Assembly (NCBI RefSeq): GCF_001831515.1 | Contig: NZ_KV825608.1 | Coordinates: 77,309-141,308 of the forward strand | Source of the DNA: Corynebacterium sp. HMSC074A01 | GTDB lineage: Bacteria > Actinomycetota > Actinomycetes > Mycobacteriales > Mycobacteriaceae | Direction: 5' to 3' | DNA: 64,000 nucleotides | Shown here: piece after piece, positions 35,811 through 44,799 of the stretch | Layout: each line of letters begins with the position of its first letter | Position numbering within the stretch: position 1 is the first letter of the stretch | Notes under the pieces: generated by a model | Told to the model about the DNA's origin: nothing | Database searches by the model: none | What the model saw: the letters and a program-made list of their open reading frames with translations, nothing else | Made by a program: the position numbers and the translations under genes

Positions 35811-35984
35811 CTAGAACTGCTCGACGTCGATCAGGCCAGCCTGAGCAGCCTTGACCAGACGACGCGGGATGCGCACTTCCTGGCCGTCGATCTTGACAAC
35901 CTGCAGCTGGGCATTGTCAGCCTTCCACTGCGAACGGCGCATACGGGTGTTGGCGCGGGACTTCTTAAACTTCGGTGTAGCCAT
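35811..35984 (-). CDS. rpmF: 50S ribosomal protein L32
   Basis: 57 residues, [20 protein letters not shown]..., ending GLIDVEQF. The [14 protein letters not shown] segment is the L32 signature. No cysteines are present, so this is the zinc-free type. AGGAGG-type sequence lies just before the ATG. It follows rpmE2 by 23 bp, and the pair ends at a strong hairpin at 35741. Confidence 0.93.
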   Translation of the reverse strand: MATPKFKKSRANTRMRRSQWKADNAQLQVVKIDGQEVRIPRRLVKAAQAGLIDVEQF

Positions 35985-36007
35985 TTCTCAATTCCTCCTT
36001 CTACGCC

Positions 36008-36280
36008 TTACTTAGCGGTCTTCTTCTTGCGGCGAGCCATGCCACCGAAGCGCTGGTTGAACTTCTCAACGCGGCCAGCGGTGTCCATGAGACGCTGTGC
36101 GCCGGTCCAGAACGGGTGGGACTCGGCGGTCACATCGACGACGATGAGCGGGTACTCGTTGCCGTCTTCCCAGGTATCGGTGCGGTCGGAGGTCTTGGTG
36201 GAGCGCGTCAGGAACTTGTGGCCCGTGTTCGCGTCCTGGAAAATCACCGGGTGGTAATCCGGGTGAATATCCTTCTTCAT
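36008..36280 (-). CDS. rpmE2: 50S ribosomal protein L31 type B
   Basis: 90 residues, [28 protein letters not shown]..., and [26 protein letters not shown]. It is the type B form: longer, without the CxxC zinc ligands of type A L31. Type B L31 normally replaces the zinc form under zinc limitation and is often Zur-controlled, though I see no clear Zur box. The promoter is probably the TATAAT at 36396-36401, which leaves a leader of about 110 bases. Confidence 0.95.
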   Translation of the reverse strand: MKKDIHPDYHPVIFQDANTGHKFLTRSTKTSDRTDTWEDGNEYPLIVVDVTAESHPFWTGAQRLMDTAGRVEKFNQRFGGMARRKKKTAK

Positions 36281-36395
36281 ATGCTTCGTCTCCCTCAGGA
36301 TTGAACTTCAGGTCGGTTCCCGTTTCTCAAGGGATCGTGCCTGAGTTGGGTGCGAAAATGGTCAAGTGCACAGCGATTGCTGAACAACCTGCAGA

Positions 36396-36401
36396 ATTAT
36401 A
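36396..36401 (-). promoter_or_regulatory. -10 box of rpmE2-rpmF
   Basis: A perfect TATAAT on the minus strand, 115 bp upstream of rpmE2. The -35 region is poor (TAGGAG at 17 bp). Confidence 0.45.
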
Positions 36402-36465
36402 CTTCTTAGAGGTACTTTCTCCTAATCGCGCCTACACCCGCCTGTGAACCCTAGACTCTTTGCTC

Positions 36466-37497
36466 GTGCGCCTTACCTCTATATTTTGGCCCGCGGCGGC
36501 CGTCGTACTGTTTGTCGCCCTGGCACTGACGGATACCGCTGCCGCCACGTCAGTGGCCGGGCGGCTGCTGCCCGTGTTGGTTTTTGCCGCTGCGATGTCT
36601 GCCATGGTTAACCTCGCGTCACAGGCGGGAGTGTTCGAGGCGCTCGCCGCGTGGATCGAGCGCACGCGCTTTGTCTGGCCTGCCTTTCTCGTGCTGTGCG
36701 TCTTGGTCACCATCTTCCTCTCCCTAGACACCACAGCGATCATGCTCACGCCCCTGGCCGTAGCGGTGGCGCGGCGTAACGGGCTGAGCGTCGTGGCCTT
36801 ATCACTGTCGGTAGTGTGGATCGCCAATCTTGGCTCAATGCTGCTCCCGGTCTCCAACCTGACCAACCTTTTGGCGCTGAAGCACTACTCGGGCACATAC
36901 GACTTTGTCGCTGCATCCTGGAGGTCAGCACTCGTCGGCATCGCAGTCGCGGTCGCGGCTTCCTACGTTGCGCGCTTCATCTTTGGTGCGGAAAAGCAGC
37001 AGCACTCCCCGAGCGCCCCGCCCAGCCCAGGAGCTGCACTGTGGATTCTCGGGCTGACTGTCGTCGCACTACTCACGCCAATCCCCTTTTGGGCGACCAG
37101 CGTGGTCGGGGCTGTGGCGATGGCGTTGGCGGTGGGCGTCGAGAAGCGGGGCGAGCTTGTGCCGTGGCAGTCGCTGGCGCTCGTCGTCGCTATTTCTTCT
37201 GCCGTAGCGCTGCTGCCTCCGCTGCACATCAACGCCCCCGCTGCACTTTCGGGCACGGTTGCCGCCAACCTGGCGAACAACCTCCCTGCGTACTTGCTTT
37301 TGGAAGGCGACGAGCCGATGCAGCTGCTCGTCGGTGTGAACTTCGGGCCGCTGATTACGCCCTGGGCTTCCCTGGCTACACTCCTGTGGCACAGCCAACT
37401 GGAGCGCGCGGGGATACAGATCCCGTGGCGGGTGTTTATCGCCTTCGGGTGCGTGCTGGCGCCGCTGGCCGTGTGGCTGGGAACCGCGGTCGCCTGA
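36466..37497 (+). CDS. ArsB/SLC13-superfamily permease
   Basis: 343 residues, about ten helices. The two halves show the ArsB pattern: SLDTTAIMLTPLAVAVARRN in the first, and AANLANNLPAYLL then GVNFGPLITPWASLATLLWHSQLERAGI in the second. It is shorter than typical ArsB (about 430 aa). It could export arsenite or another anion; the substrate is unknown and no ars genes are adjacent. I start at GTG 36466, with TAGACT 8 bases upstream (leaderless). It lies between two blocks of zinc-free ribosomal protein genes. Confidence 0.78.
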   Translation: MRLTSIFWPAAAVVLFVALALTDTAAATSVAGRLLPVLVFAAAMSAMVNLASQAGVFEALAAWIERTRFVWPAFLVLCVLVTIFLSLDTTAIMLTPLAVAVARRNGLSVVALSLSVVWIANLGSMLLPVSNLTNLLALKHYSGTYDFVAASWRSALVGIAVAVAASYVARFIFGAEKQQHSPSAPPSPGAALWILGLTVVALLTPIPFWATSVVGAVAMALAVGVEKRGELVPWQSLALVVAISSAVALLPPLHINAPAALSGTVAANLANNLPAYLLLEGDEPMQLLVGVNFGPLITPWASLATLLWHSQLERAGIQIPWRVFIAFGCVLAPLAVWLGTAVA

Positions 37498-37677
37498 GAT
37501 TAGGAGATTTGGCACGAAACATGTATTGTTGACTCTCGCTGTTGTCGAAGTACACGTTTACGCCTACGTCAACCGATTGCACTCGACGCTTTTCGCGGAC
37601 CCTCACACCGCTTTGTTAGTGGCGTCATCCTCACAAGTGATCAGTGCGTGGGCGGCAGAAGAGAAAGAAGTCAACCC

Positions 37678-37914
37678 ATGTCGGCACATTGCCAGGTCAC
37701 GGGACGGAAGCCGCAGTTCGGCAAGACCGTCTCGCACTCGCACCGCCGCCACTCGCGCCGTTGGAACCCCAACGTGCAGAAGCGCCGGTTCTACCTGCCC
37801 TCCGAGGGCCGTACCATTACTCTGACCGTTTCTACCAAGGGTCTGAAGATCATCGACCGTGACGGCATCGAGTCCGTCGTGGCAAAGATCCGCGCACGAG
37901 GTGAGAAGATCTAA
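37678..37914 (+). CDS. rpmB: 50S ribosomal protein L28, zinc-independent form
   Basis: 78 residues, [29 protein letters not shown].... It carries one Cys only, not the CxxC pairs of zinc-binding L28, and resembles mycobacterial RpmB2. GAAAGAAG lies 7 bases before the ATG. It is first in rpmB-rpmG-rpsN-rpsR and overlaps rpmG by one base (TAATG). Confidence 0.95.
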   Translation: MSAHCQVTGRKPQFGKTVSHSHRRHSRRWNPNVQKRRFYLPSEGRTITLTVSTKGLKIIDRDGIESVVAKIRARGEKI

Positions 37915-38078
37915 TGGCACGTAACGATATTCGCCCGATCATCAAGCTGAAGAGCACCGCGGGCACCGGTTTTACCTACGTCACCCGCAAGAACAAGCGC
38001 AACAACCCGGATCGCATCACGCTGAAGAAGTACGACCCGGTTGTGCGTAAGCACGTTGAATTCCGCGAGGAGCGATAA
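37914..38078 (+). CDS. rpmG: 50S ribosomal protein L33, zinc-independent form
   Basis: 54 residues, [42 protein letters not shown]... without any cysteine, so the C-minus paralogue. Its ATG overlaps the rpmB stop by one base. Confidence 0.95.
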   Translation: MARNDIRPIIKLKSTAGTGFTYVTRKNKRNNPDRITLKKYDPVVRKHVEFREER

Positions 38079-38081
38079 ACA

Positions 38082-38387
38082 ATGGCGAAGAAGTCCAAGA
38101 TCGCTAAGAACGAGAAGCGCAAGGAAATCGTTGCTCGCTACGCTGAGCGTCGCAACGAGCTCAAGGCAATCATCCGCAACCCCGAGACCTCGGACGAGGA
38201 TCGCCTGGAAGCACAGTTCGAGCTGAACCGTCAGCCGCGTGACGCTTCGCCCGCGCGCGTGCGCAACCGCGATTCCCACGACGGCCGTCCGCGCGGTTAC
38301 CTCCGCAAGTTCGGTCTGTCCCGTGTCCGTATGCGCGAGATGGCTCACCGTGGTGAGCTGCCTGGCGTTCGTAAGTCTTCGTGGTAA
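38082..38387 (+). CDS. rpsN: 30S ribosomal protein S14, long zinc-independent form
   Basis: 101 residues, [28 protein letters not shown]..., ending [17 protein letters not shown]. It is the long S14 form lacking the CxxC zinc finger of the short form. It lies 3 bp after rpmG and 14 bp before rpsR. Confidence 0.96.
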   Translation: MAKKSKIAKNEKRKEIVARYAERRNELKAIIRNPETSDEDRLEAQFELNRQPRDASPARVRNRDSHDGRPRGYLRKFGLSRVRMREMAHRGELPGVRKSSW

Positions 38388-38401
38388 GGAGGATTTGACC
38401 A

Positions 38402-38650
38402 ATGAAGCGCAATAATCACCGCAAGGCGCGCATGGAGCAGTCCCGCCGCCCGAAGAAGAACCCGCTCAAGGCCAAGGGCATTGAGTCGGTCGATTACAAG
38501 GATGTAGAGACCCTGCGTCTGTTCATCTCGGATCGTCACAAGATCCGTTCCCGCCGCGTCACCGGCTTGACCCCGCAGCAGCAGCGTCAGGTTGCTACCG
38601 CAGTCAAGAACGCACGCGAGATGGCTCTCCTGCCGTTCACCACTCGCTAA
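38402..38650 (+). CDS. rpsR: 30S ribosomal protein S18
   Basis: 82 residues, [56 protein letters not shown].... It has no Cys, matching the zinc-free S18 found with rpmB2/rpmG1/rpsN2 in mycobacteria. AAGGAGG precedes the start. It is last in the operon and is followed by the strong hairpin at 38687. Confidence 0.95.
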   Translation: MKRNNHRKARMEQSRRPKKNPLKAKGIESVDYKDVETLRLFISDRHKIRSRRVTGLTPQQQRQVATAVKNAREMALLPFTTR

Positions 38651-38686
38651 GCAACGGTTGACAGCAGCGTAGAGTCTTTCGACTTA

Positions 38687-38733
38687 AAAAGCGCCCGCCC
38701 CGTACTCACGATGAGTACGGGGCGGGCGCTTTT
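38687..38733 (+). terminator. strong terminator after rpsR
   Basis: A perfect 21-bp stem: AAAAGCGCCCGCCCCGTACTC-acgat- and its complement, ending CGCTTTT. Confidence 0.9.
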
Positions 38734-38768
38734 CGTCCGTACACCAACGCATCTACAGGCAAAACTAC

Positions 38769-38786
38769 CTTTCAACCGATTGAAAG
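38769..38786. promoter_or_regulatory. inverted repeat upstream of amtR
   Basis: CTTTCAA-ccga-TTGAAAG, perfect 7-bp arms, 55 bp upstream of the amtR start. It lies over the -35 zone of a TAGACT hexamer at 38799-38804, a good place for a repressor. It does not match the AmtR box (CTAT-N6-ATAG type). Confidence 0.5.
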
Positions 38787-38840
38787 CTGAGCATGCAGTA
38801 GACTGGTCAGGCACGTAAGGCACATGGAGAGGAGCAGCGC

Positions 38841-39518
38841 ATGACGCGAACCGTAGGGCGCCCCCGCAAGAACCGGCCCCGCCGCCGCGGGAAGACCGCC
38901 CGCGAGGAGATTCTCGACGCTTCCTCGGAGCTGTTCACCCGCCGCGGGTTCTCCACCACCTCCACCCACCAGATCGCGGAGGCCGTGGGCATCCGCCAGG
39001 CGTCGCTCTACTACCACTTCCCCTCGAAGAACGACATCTTCCTCACGCTGCTCAAGGGCACGATTCAGCCCGCGCTGGACTTGGCCTCGGACCTCGCGGA
39101 GTCAGATGCTTCGCCCGCGCTGAAGCTGTGGGCGCTGTGCGCGGCGGAGACACGCATCCTTCTGTCCTCGAATTGGAACATTGGTCGCCTCTACCAGCTG
39201 CCCACCCTGGACTCGGAGGAATTCAAGGAGTACCACGAGGACCGCGCGAAGCTGGAGGGCATCTACCGCGATTTAGCCGCGCAGATCGTCGGCGATGACG
39301 ACCCGCGCATTGACTTGCCCTTCCACATGACGCTCGCCGCGATCGAGATGCGCGATAACACGGGCACCGCGCCCTACCCGCTTGTCGACGATGCGTTACC
39401 CGCCCCCTCCGTCATGATCGCCGATGCCGTGCTCGATGTCCTGCACGCGGAGCTGCCCTCCTGCCGCGGTGAGCGCACTCTCGAGCTGGTGGCCAAAGTC
39501 TCCGGGGAGCAGGCCTAG
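38841..39518 (+). CDS. amtR: TetR family master regulator of nitrogen control AmtR
   Basis: 225 residues. The N-terminal GRPRKNRPRRRGKTAREEILDAS is the unusual basic arm of AmtR. The helix-turn-helix (STTSTHQIAEAVGIRQASLYYHF) and WNIGRLYQLPTLDSEEFKEYH also match AmtR, which represses amt, gln and related genes until released by adenylylated GlnK. The position next to rpsR is conserved in corynebacteria. GGAGAGGAG precedes the ATG. Confidence 0.92.
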   Translation: MTRTVGRPRKNRPRRRGKTAREEILDASSELFTRRGFSTTSTHQIAEAVGIRQASLYYHFPSKNDIFLTLLKGTIQPALDLASDLAESDASPALKLWALCAAETRILLSSNWNIGRLYQLPTLDSEEFKEYHEDRAKLEGIYRDLAAQIVGDDDPRIDLPFHMTLAAIEMRDNTGTAPYPLVDDALPAPSVMIADAVLDVLHAELPSCRGERTLELVAKVSGEQA

Positions 39519-40366
39519 CCGCCGGAGTGCTGGCAGGCGGCAGGCGCAAAGGCGTCCGCCTGCTCCCCCAGGTTTTGTGCCATCGCGGAGAGCATCTGCT
39601 GGCCCGTCTCGTAGGTTCCGTCGGCAGGCAGCGCGGTGAGTGCCACGGGGACGTACGTGCCGTTGCCACGCGGCAGCAGACCGAACTGGCGTACCTGGTA
39701 CATCCCGGACTCGTCCGGGCCCCATCCGCCTTTGAACAGCGCGCCCTGGGTGCCGAGTCCGTAGGACTGCCCGGGGTCGACCTGTCCCATCAGCCCGAGG
39801 ACCTCACCTGCCCCGGACACGCATGCCAAGGTGTTAGCCATGGTCGCCTCATCCGCCACGCTCAGGGGCGTTTGGCCGTAGGTGGAAAACTCGGGGCGAA
39901 GCGGGGCCGTATTCACCCCGGTTCCAAGTCCGAGTTCAGCAAGCACTGCGTTTGTCCCGGCTTCGCCCGCGACCGTGTAGAGGCGCTGGGCGGCATCGTT
40001 GTCCGAGGCGGTGATCGCGGCTGCGGCGTCCGGGCTCAGCGACGGGTCGGCGCGCAGGGCAGCGATCGCGATCGGCGCCTTGATCGTCGACCAGGCCGGG
40101 GTGGGTTCAGTGAATCCTGCAACCACGATCCCTTCCGGCCCACCGACGGCTGCGCCGGCGGTGCCGAGGTGTGAGGCGGCCTGCACCGCGGCGTCGACAA
40201 GCGGGCGCACATCCGCGGGTGCTGGGGCGGGCTCAACGGATTGGGCGGGCGGCGAGACGAACTCGGTGGAGGTCACCACCACCGTCGGAGGTGCTTCGCT
40301 CGGCCCGCAGGCGCTCAGGCACAGGGCCGCCGCAGCAACCGCGCCGAGCGTGCGACGCGCTACCAA
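39515..40366 (-). CDS. secreted lipoprotein with beta-lactamase-like serine hydrolase fold
   Basis: About 283 residues. A signal peptide leads to a lipobox LSAC. The catalytic motifs of serine beta-lactamases/PBPs are present: S-x-x-K in WSTIKAPIAI, S-D-N in ASDNDAAQRL and K-G-G in LFKGGWG. Overall similarity to known class A enzymes is low, so I do not predict resistance; a cell-wall role or a degenerate enzyme is as likely. The start is uncertain: TTG 40366, overlapping the upstream stop, is the best placed. It is a paralogue of the gene at 41651-42553 and ends against amtR with a 4-bp overlap. Confidence 0.72.
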   Translation of the reverse strand: MVARRTLGAVAAAALCLSACGPSEAPPTVVVTSTEFVSPPAQSVEPAPAPADVRPLVDAAVQAASHLGTAGAAVGGPEGIVVAGFTEPTPAWSTIKAPIAIAALRADPSLSPDAAAAITASDNDAAQRLYTVAGEAGTNAVLAELGLGTGVNTAPLRPEFSTYGQTPLSVADEATMANTLACVSGAGEVLGLMGQVDPGQSYGLGTQGALFKGGWGPDESGMYQVRQFGLLPRGNGTYVPVALTALPADGTYETGQQMLSAMAQNLGEQADAFAPAACQHSGG

Positions 40367-40965
40367 ATCTTCACACGCGCGTTGTCGCCGCCGTAGCAGT
40401 ACACCGTGGCCCCGCCGCTGCACGACATGGTGTAGGTGGAGCCGGTGACCGGACTGTAGACGTTGACCGTGACGTTCGGGCTACCCGTGCTGTTGTAGGC
40501 GTCCACGAAGGCGCTGTACACGTTCGCCGCGAACGGACCCGAAGTATTGCTGGACGCCGCCGCATAGTGGCCATACGCCTGGCGCGACGCAGCCGGGGCC
40601 GACACTGGCTCCGCCGCGGGTGCCGGGGCCTGCTGCTGAGCCGGTTCCTGCTTGAGCGTCTGGGTCTCTACCTCGGTGACCACGACGGGGTCCTGCTGTG
40701 CGCTCGAGCGCTGGAAGGCACCCGTGCCGCCCAGGTAGGCCACCACGCCGACGACCGTGGCGAGCAGAATGCCGAGCACACCAATGATCCACGGCAATGC
40801 CTTGTTACCGCTCTGCTGCGGGTAGGGCTGGGCGTAGACCGGCTGTCCGTAGACGGGCTGCTGGGGCGGATAGCCCTGGGAAGGAAACTGCTGTCCTCCG
40901 GCTTCGGGGACTGCCCACTGCTCAGTGTCTGGGTTGGGGGCACCCTGTCCGTATTCTCTACTCAC
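40360..40965 (-). CDS. single-pass membrane protein with Pro/Gln-rich cytoplasmic tail
   Basis: 201 residues from GTG 40965 (GAAAGG 6 bases upstream). Residues 1-52 are rich in Pro, Gln, Tyr and Gly. A helix follows (LPWIIGVLGILLATVVGVVAYLG). The outer part has a Gln/Pro/Ala linker and a C-terminal domain of about 75 residues with two Cys (MSCSGGATVYCYGGD), possibly a disulfide. I do not recognise the domain. It overlaps the downstream hydrolase gene, so the two should be co-expressed. Confidence 0.7.
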   Translation of the reverse strand: MSREYGQGAPNPDTEQWAVPEAGGQQFPSQGYPPQQPVYGQPVYAQPYPQQSGNKALPWIIGVLGILLATVVGVVAYLGGTGAFQRSSAQQDPVVVTEVETQTLKQEPAQQQAPAPAAEPVSAPAASRQAYGHYAAASSNTSGPFAANVYSAFVDAYNSTGSPNVTVNVYSPVTGSTYTMSCSGGATVYCYGGDNARVKIW

Positions 40966-41096
40966 TATCGGCCTTTCCCCTCGATGTCAGCTACTGCCTC
41001 GGGGTATGTCTGCAAATGGATACGAGTAGATCATAGCCAAACCCTGGACACATCATGACAATTACCGAAAAACTTTCCGGCAATGCTGTGCGCACG

Positions 41097-41585
41097 CTAT
41101 CGCGCCGTCGTCGGTGTCGCGGTCCTTTTCGGGGTCCTTTTCGGGGTCTTTTTCGGGCTTGTCGTCGTCGCTTTAGCCGAAACCGATCCGCCCTTCGTGG
41201 TGCTTTCAGCTGTCTTCGTCGCTGCCTTCTTTGTCGCAGGGTTTGAAGAGGTTGGTGGCTGCGTTGTCACGACGCGCGTCGTGGTAACTTCAGTCAGTCG
41301 CGTAGACGTCACCACGACAGTATTCGTTACAGGGTCGGGTGTCTTTCCGCCCTTGGCAAGGCTCGTGGCGGAGGCTGCGAGAAGTACGCCAATCACGATG
41401 GCTGCGAGCGCAACTATCCCTCCGATAACCCAGACACCGGTGCTTCGAACAGAGGCGCCCTCGCCCGCATCGTCGTCCATATCGTCGTCCCACAGCACAT
41501 CCTGCTCGAGGGTGCCCTCAGGGGAGAGTGCAGGAAGCTCTGCGGTCGGCGGGGCGTCGCCCTGATGTTCCTCGGGGTCGACCAC
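41097..41585 (-). CDS. single-pass membrane protein with Thr/Lys-rich tail
   Basis: 162 residues from GTG 41585. An acidic cytoplasmic N-terminus (DVLWDDDMDDDAGEG) is followed by one helix (VWVIGGIVALAAIVIGVLLAAS). The extracytoplasmic tail is dominated by Thr, Lys, Ser and Val, including a short tandem KTPKRTPKRT encoded by a 12-bp DNA repeat near 41113-41145. Thr-rich tails of this kind are plausible substrates for the O-mannosyltransferase at 20.8 kb. Function unknown. Confidence 0.65.
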   Translation of the reverse strand: MVDPEEHQGDAPPTAELPALSPEGTLEQDVLWDDDMDDDAGEGASVRSTGVWVIGGIVALAAIVIGVLLAASATSLAKGGKTPDPVTNTVVVTSTRLTEVTTTRVVTTQPPTSSNPATKKAATKTAESTTKGGSVSAKATTTSPKKTPKRTPKRTATPTTAR

Positions 41586-41650
41586 GCGCTACCGCCTTCC
41601 TCCGCACTCTTTTGTCAGCGCGCTTGTCTTCGTCCGGATCTCGGAAGAGG

Positions 41651-42553
41651 TTAGCAGCGTGAGGTTGGTAAACCGCCGCGCATTCCCTCAATGCCGCGTG
41701 CGAGTTCGTTGAGCATCTGCGTACTCTCGGCGTAGCCGCCGTTGCTGAACGCGGTGATCGCCACCGCGATGTTGCCATTCGGGCCCGGGATCAGGCCGAA
41801 CTGGCGCGTGAGGTACCCGCCTTGGTGAACGTTCCAGCCGCCCTTGAAGCGGGCACCGCCGATCTGGCCCAGCCCCCAGCGCTGGTCGCGGGTGATCTGC
41901 CCCATCAAATCCAGGACGGGCTCGTGGCCGCGCACGCAGCGCAGGCCGGAGGCGAACTGTGCCTGGTCCGCGGTCGTCCACAGCGTGCCCATCTCGTAGC
42001 CCGCGGGCGTGGTCGTCTTCGAGCCAGCCTCGGCGATCACGCCGCCGTAAGCAGACGCCGGGACCTGCGCGAACATGCGGTGCGCCGCCGGGTTGTCCGA
42101 GACGGTGATCGCCAGGCGCGCGTCACCTGCGAAGGCCGGGTTCTGGCGCAGCGCGGCAATGGACAGCGGCACCTTCATCGTGGAGAAGGCGGGCTCCGCC
42201 CGGTTGTCCCCCACCGTGATCTGCCTGCCCGCGCCCGCCACGGAGATGGCCGCGCGCCCGCCGTGTCGGCCCACCACGTCCTGGACCAGCTGGTGCAGCT
42301 TCGCCTGGGCATCCGGAGCGACCGGTGCCGGTTTCGCCGGGGCCTTCTTCTCCTGCCCCGGCTGCTTGGGGCGCAGCTGCGGCGGCACCTGCTGCTTCAC
42401 GTTCGCGGGCAGGTTGTTGTAGGCCTGCACGTACGCATCCCCGATGACGGGGAGTTCCTCCACGCGCGGGACGACAGGCAGGGCGATGCCCATGGCCGTC
42501 AGCGCAGCGATGATCTGCTTGGCCCAGGGCTGGGAAGAGAGCTGGGAAGACAC
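41651..42553 (-). CDS. secreted beta-lactamase-like serine hydrolase
   Basis: 300 residues from GTG 42553 (AGGAG 7 bases upstream). An N-terminal hydrophobic segment (IIAALTAMGIALPVVP) may be a signal or anchor. A Lys/Pro-rich linker precedes the catalytic region, with S-x-x-K in FSTMKVPLSI, S-D-N in VSDNPAAHRM and K-G-G in RFKGGWN. The C-terminal half (LMGQITRDQRWGLG...GGYLTRQFGLIPGPNGNIAVAITAF) is clearly paralogous to the 39.5-kb gene. A penicillin-interacting or wall-modifying role is inferred. Confidence 0.75.
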   Translation of the reverse strand: MSSQLSSQPWAKQIIAALTAMGIALPVVPRVEELPVIGDAYVQAYNNLPANVKQQVPPQLRPKQPGQEKKAPAKPAPVAPDAQAKLHQLVQDVVGRHGGRAAISVAGAGRQITVGDNRAEPAFSTMKVPLSIAALRQNPAFAGDARLAITVSDNPAAHRMFAQVPASAYGGVIAEAGSKTTTPAGYEMGTLWTTADQAQFASGLRCVRGHEPVLDLMGQITRDQRWGLGQIGGARFKGGWNVHQGGYLTRQFGLIPGPNGNIAVAITAFSNGGYAESTQMLNELARGIEGMRGGLPTSRC

Positions 42554-42625
42554 GGGCGTGCTCCTTTAGTACAAACTGCAAAGACACGTGCATGGTAGCA
42601 GGAAAAGCACATGCCGCCTATGCAA

Positions 42626-42659
42626 ACGCCGCGTGACCTTGAAACAGGCTACGCGGCGT
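42626..42659 (-). terminator. hairpin after purH
   Basis: ACGCCGCGT and ACGCGGCGT form a 9-bp stem 15 bp beyond the purH stop, followed on the minus strand by TTTGCAT. The T-run is weak. Confidence 0.45.
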
Positions 42660-42673
42660 CGAAAAGCGGCGAT

Positions 42674-44209
42674 TTAGTGCGCGAAGTGGCGGGTGCCGGT
42701 GAGGTACATGGTCACGCCAGCTGCCTCCGCGGCGGCGATGACCTCCTCATCACGGATGGAGCCGCCCGGCTGCACCACGGCCTTCACGCCGGAATCCGCG
42801 AGCAGCTGGAAGCCGTCGGCGAACGGGAAGAACGCATCGGAAGCGGCCACGGCACCGTTGGTGCGGTTCTTGCCCTCGTCCAGGGTGTTCGCGCGGTCGA
42901 CGGCCAACTTGGCCGAGTCGACGCGGTTGACCTGGCCCATGCCGATGCCTACCGACGCCCCGTTGTCCGCAATCAGGATCGCATTCGATTTCACGCAACG
43001 CACGCTGCGCCACGCGAACTCCAGGTTGGCCAGGGTCTGCTCGTCGGCGGCCTCGCCGGCGACCAGCTTCCAGCTTGCGGCGGCGTCGCCCTCAGCCTGG
43101 TAGGAGTCGCGCTCCTGAACGAGCCAGCCGCCGGAGATCTGGCGACGCTCCTCGCCCGGCTGCTCCGGCTCGACCTGCAGGATGCGCAGGTTCTTCTTCT
43201 CCTTGAGCACCTCGATCGCGCCGTCCTCGTACGACGGGGCCAGGATGACCTCGGTAAAGATCGGCTGGACCTGCTTGGCCATCTCTACGGTCACCTCACG
43301 GTTTGCCGCAACCACGCCGCCGTAGGCGGAGACCGGGTCGCAGGCGTGCGCCTTCGCGTGCGCATCAGCAATGGAGGTATCGGAAACGGCTACGCCGCAC
43401 GGATTCGCGTGCTTGATAATGGCCACGCAGGCACGCTCGTGGTCCCAGGCCGCGCGCCAAGCGGCGTCGGCGTCCTGGTAGTTGTTGTAGCTCATTTCCT
43501 TGCCGCCGAACTGGGTGGCGTTCGCAATGCCCCAGCCCTCGTTGACCAGGCGGGCAGCCTGGTGGGGGTTCTCGCCGTAGCGCAGCTCGTCGCCTTCAGT
43601 GGACTCAGCAGCGCCATCTGCGTCGAGCTGCTCAGCCAGCCAACCGGACACCGCCGCGTCGTACTGCGCGGTGTGGGTAAACGCCTCCAGGGCGAGGCGC
43701 TTGCGGTCTTCCAGCTCGAAGCCGTCGCCCTTGACGGCCTCGATGACCTCGGCGTAGCGCGCGGGGTTGGTCACCACGGCCACTGACGGGTGGTTCTTCG
43801 CGGCGGCGCGCACCATGGACGGCCCGCCGATGTCGATCTGCTCCACGCAGGCGTCGAAATCCGCGCCGGAGGCCACGGTCTCCTCAAACGGGTACAGGTT
43901 CACCACGACCAGCTGGAAGGGCTCAATGCCCAGCTCCTTGAGCTGCTCCGCGTGGCTTTCCTTGCGCAGATCCGCCAGGATGCCGGAGTGCACGCGCGGG
44001 TGCAGGGTCTTCACGCGCCCCTCGAGCACCTCAGGAAAGCCGGTCAGCTCGGCGACCTCGGTCACGGCCACACCGGCGTCCGCGATGCGCTTTGCGGTGG
44101 AACCAGTGGAGACGATTTCCACGCCGGCCTCACCCAGCGCGCGGGCGAGGTCCTCCACGCCCGTCTTGTCATAGACGCTGATCAGCGCGCGCTTAATCTG
44201 AATTCCCAT
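42674..44209 (-). CDS. purH: bifunctional AICAR transformylase/IMP cyclohydrolase
   Basis: 511 residues. The N-terminal cyclohydrolase (MGS) domain has [36 protein letters not shown]. The C-terminal transformylase has [23 protein letters not shown] and [11 protein letters not shown]. It performs the last two steps of IMP synthesis. It overlaps purN by 17 bp. Confidence 0.96.
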   Translation of the reverse strand: MGIQIKRALISVYDKTGVEDLARALGEAGVEIVSTGSTAKRIADAGVAVTEVAELTGFPEVLEGRVKTLHPRVHSGILADLRKESHAEQLKELGIEPFQLVVVNLYPFEETVASGADFDACVEQIDIGGPSMVRAAAKNHPSVAVVTNPARYAEVIEAVKGDGFELEDRKRLALEAFTHTAQYDAAVSGWLAEQLDADGAAESTEGDELRYGENPHQAARLVNEGWGIANATQFGGKEMSYNNYQDADAAWRAAWDHERACVAIIKHANPCGVAVSDTSIADAHAKAHACDPVSAYGGVVAANREVTVEMAKQVQPIFTEVILAPSYEDGAIEVLKEKKNLRILQVEPEQPGEERRQISGGWLVQERDSYQAEGDAAASWKLVAGEAADEQTLANLEFAWRSVRCVKSNAILIADNGASVGIGMGQVNRVDSAKLAVDRANTLDEGKNRTNGAVAASDAFFPFADGFQLLADSGVKAVVQPGGSIRDEEVIAAAEAAGVTMYLTGTRHFAH

Positions 44210-44786
44210 TGAAGACTACCTTCCCGTTGGAAATGGAGGCGCGACGCAGCAGATCCACAATCTGCTCGCGCTCGGCCTGTTTGATTCTTTCGTGCAGAGT
44301 GGATTTCGTGTCGCCCTCCTCAACGCGCACCGCGCGCTGCGCGATGATTTCACCGGTATCCATTCCGGCGTCCACGTAGTGGACCGTGCAGCCGGTGACC
44401 TTTACGCCGTAATCCAGCGCATCATCCACGGCGTGCGCTCCCGAAAACGCCGGCAGCAGGGAGGGGTGAGTGTTGATGGTGCGTCCCTCAAACTTGGCGA
44501 GGAACTCCGGCCCAAGAATCCGCATGAAGCCTGCGGAAACCACCACATCCGGCCGTGCTTTCGCCACGGTCTGGGCAAGCTCCGCGTCCCAGGCGGCGCG
44601 GTCTGCTCCCACCGGGACAACGGCGGTGCTCACCCCGGTGTTTTTCGCGCGCTCAATACCTGCGCAAAGTTGATCCGCGACGACCAGGTCGACGCGGTAG
44701 GGACTGTCAATATCGTCCAAAATCGCCTTGAGCAGGCTACCGGTGCCGGAAACCAGCACCACGACGGACAAAGGTTGGCTACTCAC
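44193..44786 (-). CDS. purN: phosphoribosylglycinamide formyltransferase
   Basis: 197 residues. [16 protein letters not shown] binds GAR phosphate; the catalytic [24 protein letters not shown] carries the His-Asp machinery. It formylates GAR with 10-formyl-THF. The start is GTG 44786, with TAAGCT 7 bases upstream (leaderless); the longer frame is antisense noise. It is first in purN-purH. Confidence 0.94.
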   Translation of the reverse strand: MSSQPLSVVVLVSGTGSLLKAILDDIDSPYRVDLVVADQLCAGIERAKNTGVSTAVVPVGADRAAWDAELAQTVAKARPDVVVSAGFMRILGPEFLAKFEGRTINTHPSLLPAFSGAHAVDDALDYGVKVTGCTVHYVDAGMDTGEIIAQRAVRVEEGDTKSTLHERIKQAEREQIVDLLRRASISNGKVVFNGNSD

Positions 44787-44799
44787 GGCCCATAGCTTA
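44784..44799 (-). promoter_or_regulatory. leaderless promoter of purNH
   Basis: TAAGCT (minus, 44799-44794) ends 7 bases before GTG 44786. It lies inside the 3' end of the upstream PerM-like gene. Confidence 0.4.

Noticed and set aside
37498..37677. Zur box upstream of rpmB
   Set aside because: The gene set suggests Zur control, but no AT-rich palindrome resembling a Zur site is visible in this gap or before rpmE2.
39515..40366. Calling this gene a beta-lactamase resistance determinant
   Set aside because: Only the three short catalytic motifs are shared; overall similarity to known class A enzymes is low and no resistance context is present.
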